Origin: Rubrobacteraceae bacterium
Lineage (GTDB): Bacteria > Actinomycetota > Rubrobacteria > Rubrobacterales > Rubrobacteraceae
DNA length: 6,884 bases
Direction: 5' to 3'
Assembly: GCA_013698525.1 (NCBI GenBank)
Contig: JACCSM010000176.1
Location: forward strand, 1-6,884
The notes below the pieces were generated by a model. The model was not told the origin of the DNA. It saw only the letters and a program-made list of their open reading frames with translations, and searched no databases. The position numbers and the translations under genes were made by a program. Every line of letters begins with the position of its first letter. Positions within the stretch are counted from its first letter, which is position 1. Below, one piece after another: positions 1 through 5,426 of this stretch.

Positions 1-864
1 CGGGTCTCCCGCCACGGCTTGATCGCCTTCGCCTCCTCGCTCGACGTGGTCGGGCCGATGACCCGCGACGTGCGCGATGCCGCACTTCTCCTGCAGGCTA
101 TCGCAGGCCACGACCCGCGCGACTCGACGAGCGCCAACGTCGAGGTTCCTGACTACCTGGCGAACCTGGAAGACGGTGTGGAAGGACTGCGGATCGGGGT
201 GGTACCCGAGCTGATGGGTGAGGGGATAGATCCGGGAGTGCGCGAGGTCTCCGAGAGAGTGGCCAGCGGGCTCGAAAGCGCAGGGGCCGAGGTAGGGGAG
301 GCGAGTCTGCCGCATTCCGGGTACGGGCTTCCAGCCTACTACATCATCGCCCCGGCCGAGGTCTCCTCGAACCTCGCCCGCTTCGACGGCGTGAGATACG
401 GTTTGAGGATTTCGGCCGACGGGGTACACGAGATGTATCGCAAGACCCGCGAGGAGGGTTTCGGGGCCGAGGCGAAGCGAAGGATCATGCTCGGTGCCTA
501 CGCCCTGTCTTCGGGCTACTACGACGCCTACTACGCCCAGGCGCAGAAGGTGCGGACCAGGATCATCGAGGACTTCCAGGCGGCCTTCGCCCGCTACGAC
601 GTCCTGCTCTCGCCGACCGCCCCTACGGTTGCGTTCAGGATCGGTGAGAAGGTGGACGATCCCCTCGCCATGTACGCCAACGACATCTGCGCCGTCCCCG
701 CGAACCTCGCCGGTATCCCGGCGATAAGCGTCCCCGGCGGCCTCTCGGAAGGACTCCCCGTAGGTGTCCAGCTAATGAGCGACCACTTCACCGAACCTAC
801 TCTGCTGCGCGCCGCCCGCGCCACCGAGCAGGTGGCTGACTTCCGCTACCAGATGAAACCTTAG
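1..864 (+). CDS. gatA: Glutamyl/aspartyl-tRNA amidotransferase subunit A (3' part)
   Basis: This is the C-terminal 287 residues of GatA, open at the left edge of the window and ending at TAG 862-864. GatA is the glutaminase subunit of cytoplasmic GatCAB: it releases ammonia from glutamine, which GatB uses to amidate misacylated Glu-tRNA(Gln) or Asp-tRNA(Asn). The fragment opens inside the amidase signature region ([15 protein letters not shown], matching the usual GRVSRYGLVAFASSLD) and continues with [40 protein letters not shown] (about 157-176) and [15 protein letters not shown] (about 233-247), all standard GatA blocks. The Lys-Ser-Ser catalytic triad lies upstream and cannot be checked. 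From memory, the Arg of RRIMLG and the Asp of YANDI correspond to residues that anchor glutamine in S. aureus GatA; both are present. The family is about 485 residues, so roughly 200 are missing. gatB is not the next gene: two opposite-strand genes intervene. Confidence 0.96.
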   Translation, partial: RVSRHGLIAFASSLDVVGPMTRDVRDAALLLQAIAGHDPRDSTSANVEVPDYLANLEDGVEGLRIGVVPELMGEGIDPGVREVSERVASGLESAGAEVGEASLPHSGYGLPAYYIIAPAEVSSNLARFDGVRYGLRISADGVHEMYRKTREEGFGAEAKRRIMLGAYALSSGYYDAYYAQAQKVRTRIIEDFQAAFARYDVLLSPTAPTVAFRIGEKVDDPLAMYANDICAVPANLAGIPAISVPGGLSEGLPVGVQLMSDHFTEPTLLRAARATEQVADFRYQMKP

Positions 865-897
865 AGCGGTTCGATGTGGGCGGTTCGCGAACCGCTC
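864..897. terminator. Hairpin between convergent genes, possible bidirectional terminator
   Basis: GAGCGGTTCG (864-873) is the exact reverse complement of CGAACCGCTC (888-897), giving a 10-bp stem with a 14-base loop that begins at the last base of the gatA stop. A second copy of GCGGTTCG (880-887) directly abuts the right arm, so 880-895 is also a perfect 16-bp palindrome. The position between the 3' ends of gatA (+) and the HdeD-like gene (-) suits a shared terminator. Neither side has a run of T, so classical intrinsic termination is doubtful. It could instead be a dispersed palindromic repeat or a transcript-end stabiliser. Confidence 0.45.
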
Positions 898-936
898 CTA
901 CAAGCAAATCGCGGCTTCAGGCAACAGGTATTAGGC

Positions 937-1524
937 TCAGACTACCCTGCTCGGCCTGTCGGCGCCTCCGCTGTCCCCGCCGCGCACGCTGAAGGCCGTG
1001 ATCAGCATCAGGATCCCGAACGCTACGGCGTAGAACCCGATCAGCCATAAGAGCGAGATCAACCCGACGACCGGCCCCACCACGGCCAGGATCACCCCGA
1101 AGAGCACAGAGAATGCACCACCCACGATCAGTGCCCATTCGCCCGCTATCTCTTTACGGAGTCTGATGGCCATAACTATCTCGGAGATCCCCGTGACGAT
1201 GGCCCAGGCGGCGATGAGGTACAGAAGGAGGATGGCGGTCAGCCCTGGCAGGAAGAAGGCGATCAGGCCGGCAAGGATGCTGGCAACTCCTTCGATGAGC
1301 AGAAGCCAGCGGGGAGTCCCACTGCGGGTACCCCCGAACACGCCAACTATCGAGAACACGCCGTCGACCAGGGCGTAGGCGCCGAACAGCAGGATCAATG
1401 CCTCGAGGGCGATCCCCGGCCGCAGGAGCGCGGCCAGCCCGAAGAGTATGGCGATGGCGCCGCGCAAGGCCAAAGCCCACCAGTGTCCGGACTCCGCCGG
1501 CAACGCCGCCTGTGGTTGGGTCAT
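937..1524 (-). CDS. HdeD/DUF308-family six-helix membrane protein
   Basis: A 195-residue integral membrane protein with six predicted helices at about 15-34, 38-64, 72-92, 95-120, 129-149 and 152-179, a short N-terminal tail and a polar, glycine/arginine-containing C-terminal tail. The helices form three similar hairpins, each starting with a variant of (R/E/G)G-x3-(I/V)-L-x-G-(L/V), a Gly/Pro turn, then an (A/G)-(A/V)-x-G-rich second helix. This three-fold repeat is typical of the HdeD family (DUF308), named for the E. coli acid-resistance membrane protein; the molecular function is not established and relatives are often simply membrane proteins of unknown role. The ATG at 1522-1524 is well supported by AAAGGAGG (minus strand, 1530-1537), five bases upstream. 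A TATAAT box lies about 65 bases upstream of the start. The gene converges with gatA and lies 234 bases downstream of the FHA-GGDEF gene on the same strand. Family assignment is firm; an acid or envelope stress role is inference. Confidence 0.88.
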   Translation of the reverse strand: MTQPQAALPAESGHWWALALRGAIAILFGLAALLRPGIALEALILLFGAYALVDGVFSIVGVFGGTRSGTPRWLLLIEGVASILAGLIAFFLPGLTAILLLYLIAAWAIVTGISEIVMAIRLRKEIAGEWALIVGGAFSVLFGVILAVVGPVVGLISLLWLIGFYAVAFGILMLITAFSVRGGDSGGADRPSRVV

Positions 1525-1529
1525 ACCTT

Positions 1530-1537
1530 CCTCCTTT
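1530..1537 (-). promoter_or_regulatory. Strong Shine-Dalgarno site of the HdeD-like gene
   Basis: On the minus strand this reads AAAGGAGG, with five bases between it and the ATG at 1524. It is the best ribosome binding site in the window and fixes the start of the membrane protein. Confidence 0.8.
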
Positions 1538-1589
1538 TAGTGGCCGTCACCAGGGCAGCACGGTGCACAGACACCCTTTTCTCAGACAC

Positions 1590-1595
1590 ATTATA
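1590..1595 (-). promoter_or_regulatory. Probable -10 box (TATAAT) for the HdeD-like gene
   Basis: On the minus strand 1595-1590 reads TATAAT, a perfect -10 hexamer in otherwise GC-rich sequence, preceded by TGCA. Transcription would begin near 1583 and give a leader of about 58 bases before the ATG at 1524. No convincing TTGACA-like -35 lies 16-18 bases upstream, so activator help or a non-housekeeping sigma factor is possible. The site suggests the HdeD-like gene is transcribed independently of the upstream FHA-GGDEF gene. Confidence 0.5.
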
Positions 1596-1732
1596 TGCAC
1601 AGCTTCAGAGCCGCGATACGACCGTGTGCCTGCAGTTGCTCGAAAGGAGCGTCGGGGCTAGAGCGATGTGCGGAGTTAGTGACTTACCGCGAACCGCGTA
1701 TCCGGCCACGAGCGATCGGACGTAAGCGAAAA

Positions 1733-1769
1733 GCTGAAATGCTGAGGTGCTGACAGCTCTAATCGCTGA
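1733..1769. repeat. GCTGA repeats in 8-bp register
   Basis: GCTGA occurs at 1733-1737, 1741-1745, 1749-1753 and 1765-1769, i.e. at offsets 0, 8, 16 and 32. The first three are in the spacer just downstream of the FHA-GGDEF stop codon and the last is inside the end of that gene. A five-base unit can recur by chance, and no function is evident. The rest of the 234-base spacer holds the HdeD-like gene's promoter and ribosome binding site. Confidence 0.3.
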
Positions 1770-2649
1770 CGGTGTTCCCGCCGGCCCGTTTGGCCCTGTA
1801 GAGCGCCGCGTCTGCGGCGTGGGTCAGTTCCTGATGGGTGGTCCCGTCCTCGGGGTAGCTGGCGACGCCTATGGAGATGGTCGTCTTGGCGGCGACGTCG
1901 TCCCTTTCGAAGGTCTGTGCTTCGACGCGGCGACGTATCTCCTCGGCTACCCTCATGGCCTCCTGCTTGGAGAGGTCGGGGAGGACGCCCTGGTACTCGT
2001 CGCCCCCAAAGCGGGTCGCCCTGCGCCCCCCTTCTTCGTGCATGGCGCCGATGATGCGCCCGATCTCACCCACGACGAACTCGCCTAGCAGGTGTCCGTT
2101 GGCGTCGTTTACCTTCTTGAGGCTGTCTATGTCAGCCATGAGCACGCTCAAGGGTCTTCCCTCGTCGGCCATCGCCTCGAGGCGGTGCTCGAACTCGCGG
2201 TCGAAGCGTCCCTTGGAGAAGAGGCCCGTGAGGTGGTCGCGGTTCACGAGTAGGTGCAATTGTTCGTAGAAGGAGGCTTTGATCTCATCCTGGTGCGAGA
2301 ACTCGAGCACGGAGTCGCCCACGTGTATACGGTCCCCGTCGGACAAGAGTTGGCCACACCCAGGCTCCTCCATGACCTCACCGTTGAGCGCGATGGTCTT
2401 CGCGGCCTGTACGCCCCGCACCGCGTAGCCGCCGGGTTTCCGGTACAGCTCGGCGTGCCGCGGTTCGACCTCCACGTCCCGCACCACGATGTCGGCCAGA
2501 AACGGGTCGCTGCCAAGAACGAGCTTGTCGTCGGTTATCTCGAAGAAGTCGCCGAGCCCCGGTCCTTGCAAGACCACGATGTGTGGCCGGTTCACCCCGG
2601 CTTTCTCTAACTCGGTATGCAAGCTGAAGCAACCTCCGTAGAGAGTCAT
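1759..2649 (-). CDS. FHA-GGDEF signalling protein, possible diguanylate or related cyclase
   Basis: A 296-residue soluble protein with no signal peptide or membrane segment. An FHA-like domain spans about 23-118 (IVVLQGP, LVLGSD, DIVVRDVEVEPRHAELY, ALNGE, DGDRIHVGDSVLEF) and a GGDEF domain about 135-292 (HLTGLF 139-144, MADIDSLKKVNDANGHLLGE 171-190, RFGGDEY 213-219, TISIGVASYPEDG 257-269, ADAALYRAKRAGGN 279-292). GGDEF domains make cyclic dinucleotides from two NTPs when dimerised; FHA domains usually bind phosphothreonine peptides. Metal ligands D173 and D217 and base-reading N181 are kept, but the usual Asp of GHxxGD is E190, the motif ends in Tyr, and the RxxD inhibitory site is absent (E206-x-x-R209). 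In the FHA part the usual Arg, Ser and Asn of the phosphopeptide pocket are replaced. The ATG at 2649 gives the longest form; a TTG at 2620-2622, 10 bases after GGAGG (2633-2637), may be the real start and would remove nine residues without touching a domain. Confidence 0.9.
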   Translation of the reverse strand: MTLYGGCFSLHTELEKAGVNRPHIVVLQGPGLGDFFEITDDKLVLGSDPFLADIVVRDVEVEPRHAELYRKPGGYAVRGVQAAKTIALNGEVMEEPGCGQLLSDGDRIHVGDSVLEFSHQDEIKASFYEQLHLLVNRDHLTGLFSKGRFDREFEHRLEAMADEGRPLSVLMADIDSLKKVNDANGHLLGEFVVGEIGRIIGAMHEEGGRRATRFGGDEYQGVLPDLSKQEAMRVAEEIRRRVEAQTFERDDVAAKTTISIGVASYPEDGTTHQELTHAADAALYRAKRAGGNTVSD

Positions 2650-2699
2650 TCTAACATCCGCTCCACAGACCAGGTCGGACGCCCGACGATGCTAGAATG
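2647..2699. promoter_or_regulatory. Mirror-image TAGAAT boxes, divergent promoter region
   Basis: CATTCTA (2647-2653) and TAGAATG (2693-2699) are exact reverse complements flanking 39 bases, so a TAGAAT -10-like hexamer faces outward on each strand. The plus copy (2693-2698) would start transcripts near 2705, about 35 bases before the gatB TTG. The minus copy (2653-2648) would start near 2641, just before a GGAGG and the alternative TTG start of the FHA-GGDEF gene. The two spacers run back to back, and a small dyad (GTCGG 2674-2678, CCGAC 2683-2687) sits between them. No good -35 hexamers are visible. gatB needs a promoter here because both upstream genes run the other way. Confidence 0.45.
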
Positions 2700-2739
2700 A
2701 GAACACTAAGGCAGGCGAGTCTGGCACGGGGGCTGGCAT

Positions 2740-4197
2740 TTGGAAGTCCAAGAGAGGCGTACGTACAAGGCGGTAATAGGGCTCGAGTTTCACGTCCACC
2801 TGGCGACTACGACCAAGATGTTCTGTGGTTGCAGGGTGACGTACGGAGATCCCCCGAACACCCACACCTGCCCCGTCTGCCTCGGCCACCCGGGAGCCTT
2901 GCCCGTCACCAACGAGAAGGCCGTCGAGCTCGGGGTGATGGCCGGTCTCGCACTCAACTGCCACGTCGCCGATAGGGCGGTCTTCGCCAGGAAGAACTAC
3001 TTCTACCCCGACCTGCCGAAGGGGTACCAGATTTCCCAGTTCGACGAGCCGATCTGTACGGGAGGCCACATCGACGTCCCCACCCCTGAAGGCAGAATTC
3101 GGGTCGGCATCACGCGGCTTCACCTCGAGGAGGACGCGGCGAAGAACGTACACGTCGGCACCTCGGGCCGCATGCACGGGTCTGTCGGCTCCCTGGTCGA
3201 CTTCAACCGCGGAGGCACGCCGTTGATGGAGATCGTCACCGAGCCTGACATACCATCGCCCGAGGCGGCGAGGGCTACGGCCAACCAGCTCAAGGACATC
3301 CTGAGGGCGGTCGGCGTCTCCGAGGCGGATATGGAGAAGGGGCAACTCCGCTGCGACGCCAACGTCTCCATACGCAATCCCGACGGTACCTTCGGCACCA
3401 AGACCGAGCTCAAGAACATGAACTCCTTCCGCTTTGTCGAGCGGGGCCTCGCGCGCGAGCTGGAGCGCCAGCGCGAGATCCTCGAGAACGGCGGCCGCAT
3501 CGAGCAGACCACGCTCCACTACGACCCCGAGACCGACGAAGTCCACGAACTTCGGAGCAAGGAGCAAGCCCACGACTACCGCTATTTCCCGGAACCGGAC
3601 CTCCTGCCGCTGGAGCTGTCGGAGGCTTGGGTAAGCGGGATCCAGGCCCGCCTGCCCGAACTTCCCGAAGGTATGCGCGCCCGCTTCGTGGAGGACTACG
3701 GACTATCCGCCTACGACGCCGGGGTCCTGACCTCCGACCGAAACCTCGCGGCGTTCTACGAGAAGGTCGCCGCCGAAGTGGACGCGAAACAGGCGTCCAA
3801 CTGGATCTCCGGCGACTTGCGCGCCCAGCTCAACGAAATGGGCGTCGGCATCGCCGAGTCGCGGGTAACACCGCAGCATATGATCGAGCTGATCGAGCTG
3901 GTCCAAAACGCCGAAATATCCCGCTCCACCGCCCGAACCGTCCTCGAAAAGGTCTTCGAGACCGGCGACGCCCCCACGGCTATCGTCGAGCGCGAGGGTC
4001 TCGCCTCTATGGGCGGCGACGAACTATCCGGCGTCGTGGACGGCGTCATCGCCGACAACCCCAACGAGGCCGAGCGCGTCCGGGCGGGCGACAAGAAGGT
4101 CATCGGCTTCCTCGTCGGACAAACGATGAAAGCTACCCGTGGCAACGCCGACGGTGGCCGGGTCCGCGAACTCCTTCTGGAGAAGCTGGACTCCTAG
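2740..4197 (+). CDS. gatB: Aspartyl/glutamyl-tRNA amidotransferase subunit B
   Basis: A complete 485-residue GatB, the usual length. It phosphorylates the side-chain carboxylate of tRNA-bound Glu or Asp with ATP and amidates it with ammonia channelled from GatA. The catalytic cradle carries AVIGLEFHVHL (11-21), the zinc site C29-x-C31 and C44-x2-C47, RKNYFYPDLPKGYQIS (84-99), HLEEDAAK (128-135), NRGGTPLMEIVTEPD (156-170), FGTKTELKNMNSF (218-230) and HDYRYFPEPDL (278-288). The helical and YqeY-like tail domains that grip tRNA occupy roughly 300-485, ending with VIGFLVGQTMKATRGNADG. The start is TTG 2740-2742: an in-frame TAA lies at 2707-2709, no ATG or GTG occurs between it and the conserved block, and the family's N-terminus begins only a few residues before AVIGLE. 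The ribosome site is weak (GGGGG at 2728-2732). The promoter is probably the TAGAAT at 2693-2698. Two genes follow in tight succession. Small departures such as EEDAAK for the usual EEDAGK look tolerable. Confidence 0.97.
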   Translation: MEVQERRTYKAVIGLEFHVHLATTTKMFCGCRVTYGDPPNTHTCPVCLGHPGALPVTNEKAVELGVMAGLALNCHVADRAVFARKNYFYPDLPKGYQISQFDEPICTGGHIDVPTPEGRIRVGITRLHLEEDAAKNVHVGTSGRMHGSVGSLVDFNRGGTPLMEIVTEPDIPSPEAARATANQLKDILRAVGVSEADMEKGQLRCDANVSIRNPDGTFGTKTELKNMNSFRFVERGLARELERQREILENGGRIEQTTLHYDPETDEVHELRSKEQAHDYRYFPEPDLLPLELSEAWVSGIQARLPELPEGMRARFVEDYGLSAYDAGVLTSDRNLAAFYEKVAAEVDAKQASNWISGDLRAQLNEMGVGIAESRVTPQHMIELIELVQNAEISRSTARTVLEKVFETGDAPTAIVEREGLASMGGDELSGVVDGVIADNPNEAERVRAGDKKVIGFLVGQTMKATRGNADGGRVRELLLEKLDS

Positions 4198-4204
4198 AAG
4201 CTCT

Positions 4205-5425
4205 TTGTCGTCCTTCACCCCTCGGATCGGCGTCCCGTTCTTCGAACCTTCCGGCTTGCCGGATGCCGTCTACGACGCCGGTGCGGAGCCCGTGCCGCTG
4301 CGCCTGCCGAACGCCCGTCCCGCCGGGGGCGTCGCACTCGCTCGGGAGTGGGCCGCCGACCTCGCCACCGTCTCCTGCGCGGATGAAAGCCTCGATGGCC
4401 TGCTACTCGCCTCGGAGAACCCGGAGGACATCTTCGGGACGTGCCTCGCCGCCCTGCGCCTGGACCTCCCGGCGGTGTGCGTTCCGCCAACGAGCATATC
4501 CCTCCACGCCACACTCGCCGCTCTGGGTCTTGCACCACTAAGCGGACAGTTGTCCGATGCGATTGCCGCTCTTGCCGGCGGCAAAGTTCCGCGTATCGGC
4601 GCGTTGGTGGATAATTTCTCGTTAGCCAACGCCGTGCGGGCGGTCGCGGTGGCGGGTGGGGGTTTGGAGCTTGCCGTTCATCTTGCGGCGCTGGCGCGGG
4701 AGGCTGGGGTCGTGGGCTTTTCGCGAATGTTGGAAGTTCTCTCGTCGGAGACGCCAGCCGTGTCTTTCGAGTGGTCGAAGGAACACGGCTGCGAAGGTTT
4801 GCTCGCCTATCTGGGTGAGGCGCTGCACGACGTTCCGACGGTGATGGGTGGTTTGAGGGAAGGGTTGCCAGACGCGCCGCCCGTTGCCGGGGAGCATTCG
4901 CGGCTCGTGTTCGCCGGAGGGCGGTCATCCGGGACCGGGGTGGTTTGCCGGGTGGGTGTGGGAGTTGCGGAGGTGGCGGGGGAGTGTCGGGTCTTCGAGG
5001 CGGAGAAGATCGCCGTTCGGGCGGTGGAGAGCGGGGAGGTTGAGGAAGGTACGTTGCTGGTGGTGCGGGGGTGTGGGCCGCGAGGGGGTCCGGGGCTTTT
5101 GCGGCTGGATGGTTTGGCGGGGGCTATGCGGGAGGCGGGGGTCTCGGTACCGGTGTTGACGGATGGGTTGGCGCCGGAGGAAGCTCCGGGAGTCTGGGGA
5201 TCTTTGTTCGCGCCGGAGGCTGCGGTTGGAGGGGTGATCGGACGTTTACGGGACGGGGATGTCCTTCGCCTGGATCTCATGGAGGGCCGCATAAAGACCG
5301 CTGTGGAAGCGGAAGAGTTCGCGGAGCGGACGCCTTACGGATACGACCCGCCGTCCGGCGCCGGGTACGCGAACCGGCTCGCGCGTTCGGCGCTGCCGGG
5401 GCTGGAGGGTGGAGGTTTTGGGTAG
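4205..5425 (+). CDS. Divergent IlvD/Edd-family homologue lacking the active site
   Basis: A 406-residue protein from the TTG at 4205, seven bases after the gatB stop; GTG codons at 4139 and 4154 inside gatB would give up to 428 residues, but homology starts only at RIGVPFF (7-13). The C-terminal half follows dihydroxy-acid dehydratase: VFEAEKIAVRAVESGEVEEG (263-282), LVVRGCGPRGGPGLLRL (285-301), VPVLTDGLAPEEAPGVWG (315-332), FAPEAAVGGVIGRLRDGD (335-352). The middle matches too: DNFSLANAVRAVAVAGGG and AVHLAALAREAGV (136-169) correspond to ExFENAIxVDMALGGSTN and LHLLAIAREAGI. All three usual Fe-S cysteines are gone: the PCNMH segment is shortened, PNCDK is replaced by ENPED (71-75), and the CGSC region is deleted. 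The catalytic Ser of TDGRFSGG is replaced (TDGLAPEE). At about 400 against 550-plus residues, this is probably a pseudoenzyme or a protein with a changed function, not a working IlvD. The reading frame is intact, arguing against a decayed gene. It likely shares an mRNA with gatB. Confidence 0.75.
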   Translation: MSSFTPRIGVPFFEPSGLPDAVYDAGAEPVPLRLPNARPAGGVALAREWAADLATVSCADESLDGLLLASENPEDIFGTCLAALRLDLPAVCVPPTSISLHATLAALGLAPLSGQLSDAIAALAGGKVPRIGALVDNFSLANAVRAVAVAGGGLELAVHLAALAREAGVVGFSRMLEVLSSETPAVSFEWSKEHGCEGLLAYLGEALHDVPTVMGGLREGLPDAPPVAGEHSRLVFAGGRSSGTGVVCRVGVGVAEVAGECRVFEAEKIAVRAVESGEVEEGTLLVVRGCGPRGGPGLLRLDGLAGAMREAGVSVPVLTDGLAPEEAPGVWGSLFAPEAAVGGVIGRLRDGDVLRLDLMEGRIKTAVEAEEFAERTPYGYDPPSGAGYANRLARSALPGLEGGGFG

Positions 5426-5426
5426 C

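Noticed and set aside
1166..1661. Plus-strand open frames opposite and upstream of the HdeD-like gene
   Set aside because: They lack ribosome sites and recognisable features, and the minus-strand membrane protein with AAAGGAGG accounts for the region.
2697..2975. ATG-started 92-residue frame at the 5' end of gatB
   Set aside because: It is out of frame with gatB, Arg/Gly-rich and lacks motifs; gatB's TTG frame carries the conserved GatB residues over the same bases.
2692..3573. 293-residue open frame antisense to gatB
   Set aside because: It is a frame shadow: high-GC coding sequence often leaves an open antisense frame, the protein has no recognisable motif, and gatB is certain on the other strand.
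4139..4204. Longer N-terminus of the IlvD-like protein from GTG 4139 or 4154
   Set aside because: These starts overlap gatB by 44-59 bases, have no ribosome site, and add residues with no counterpart in the IlvD family.
3627..4541. 304-residue open frame overlapping gatB and the IlvD-like gene
   Set aside because: Its product is extremely Arg/Pro-rich with no domain, typical of the wrong frame of high-GC genes.
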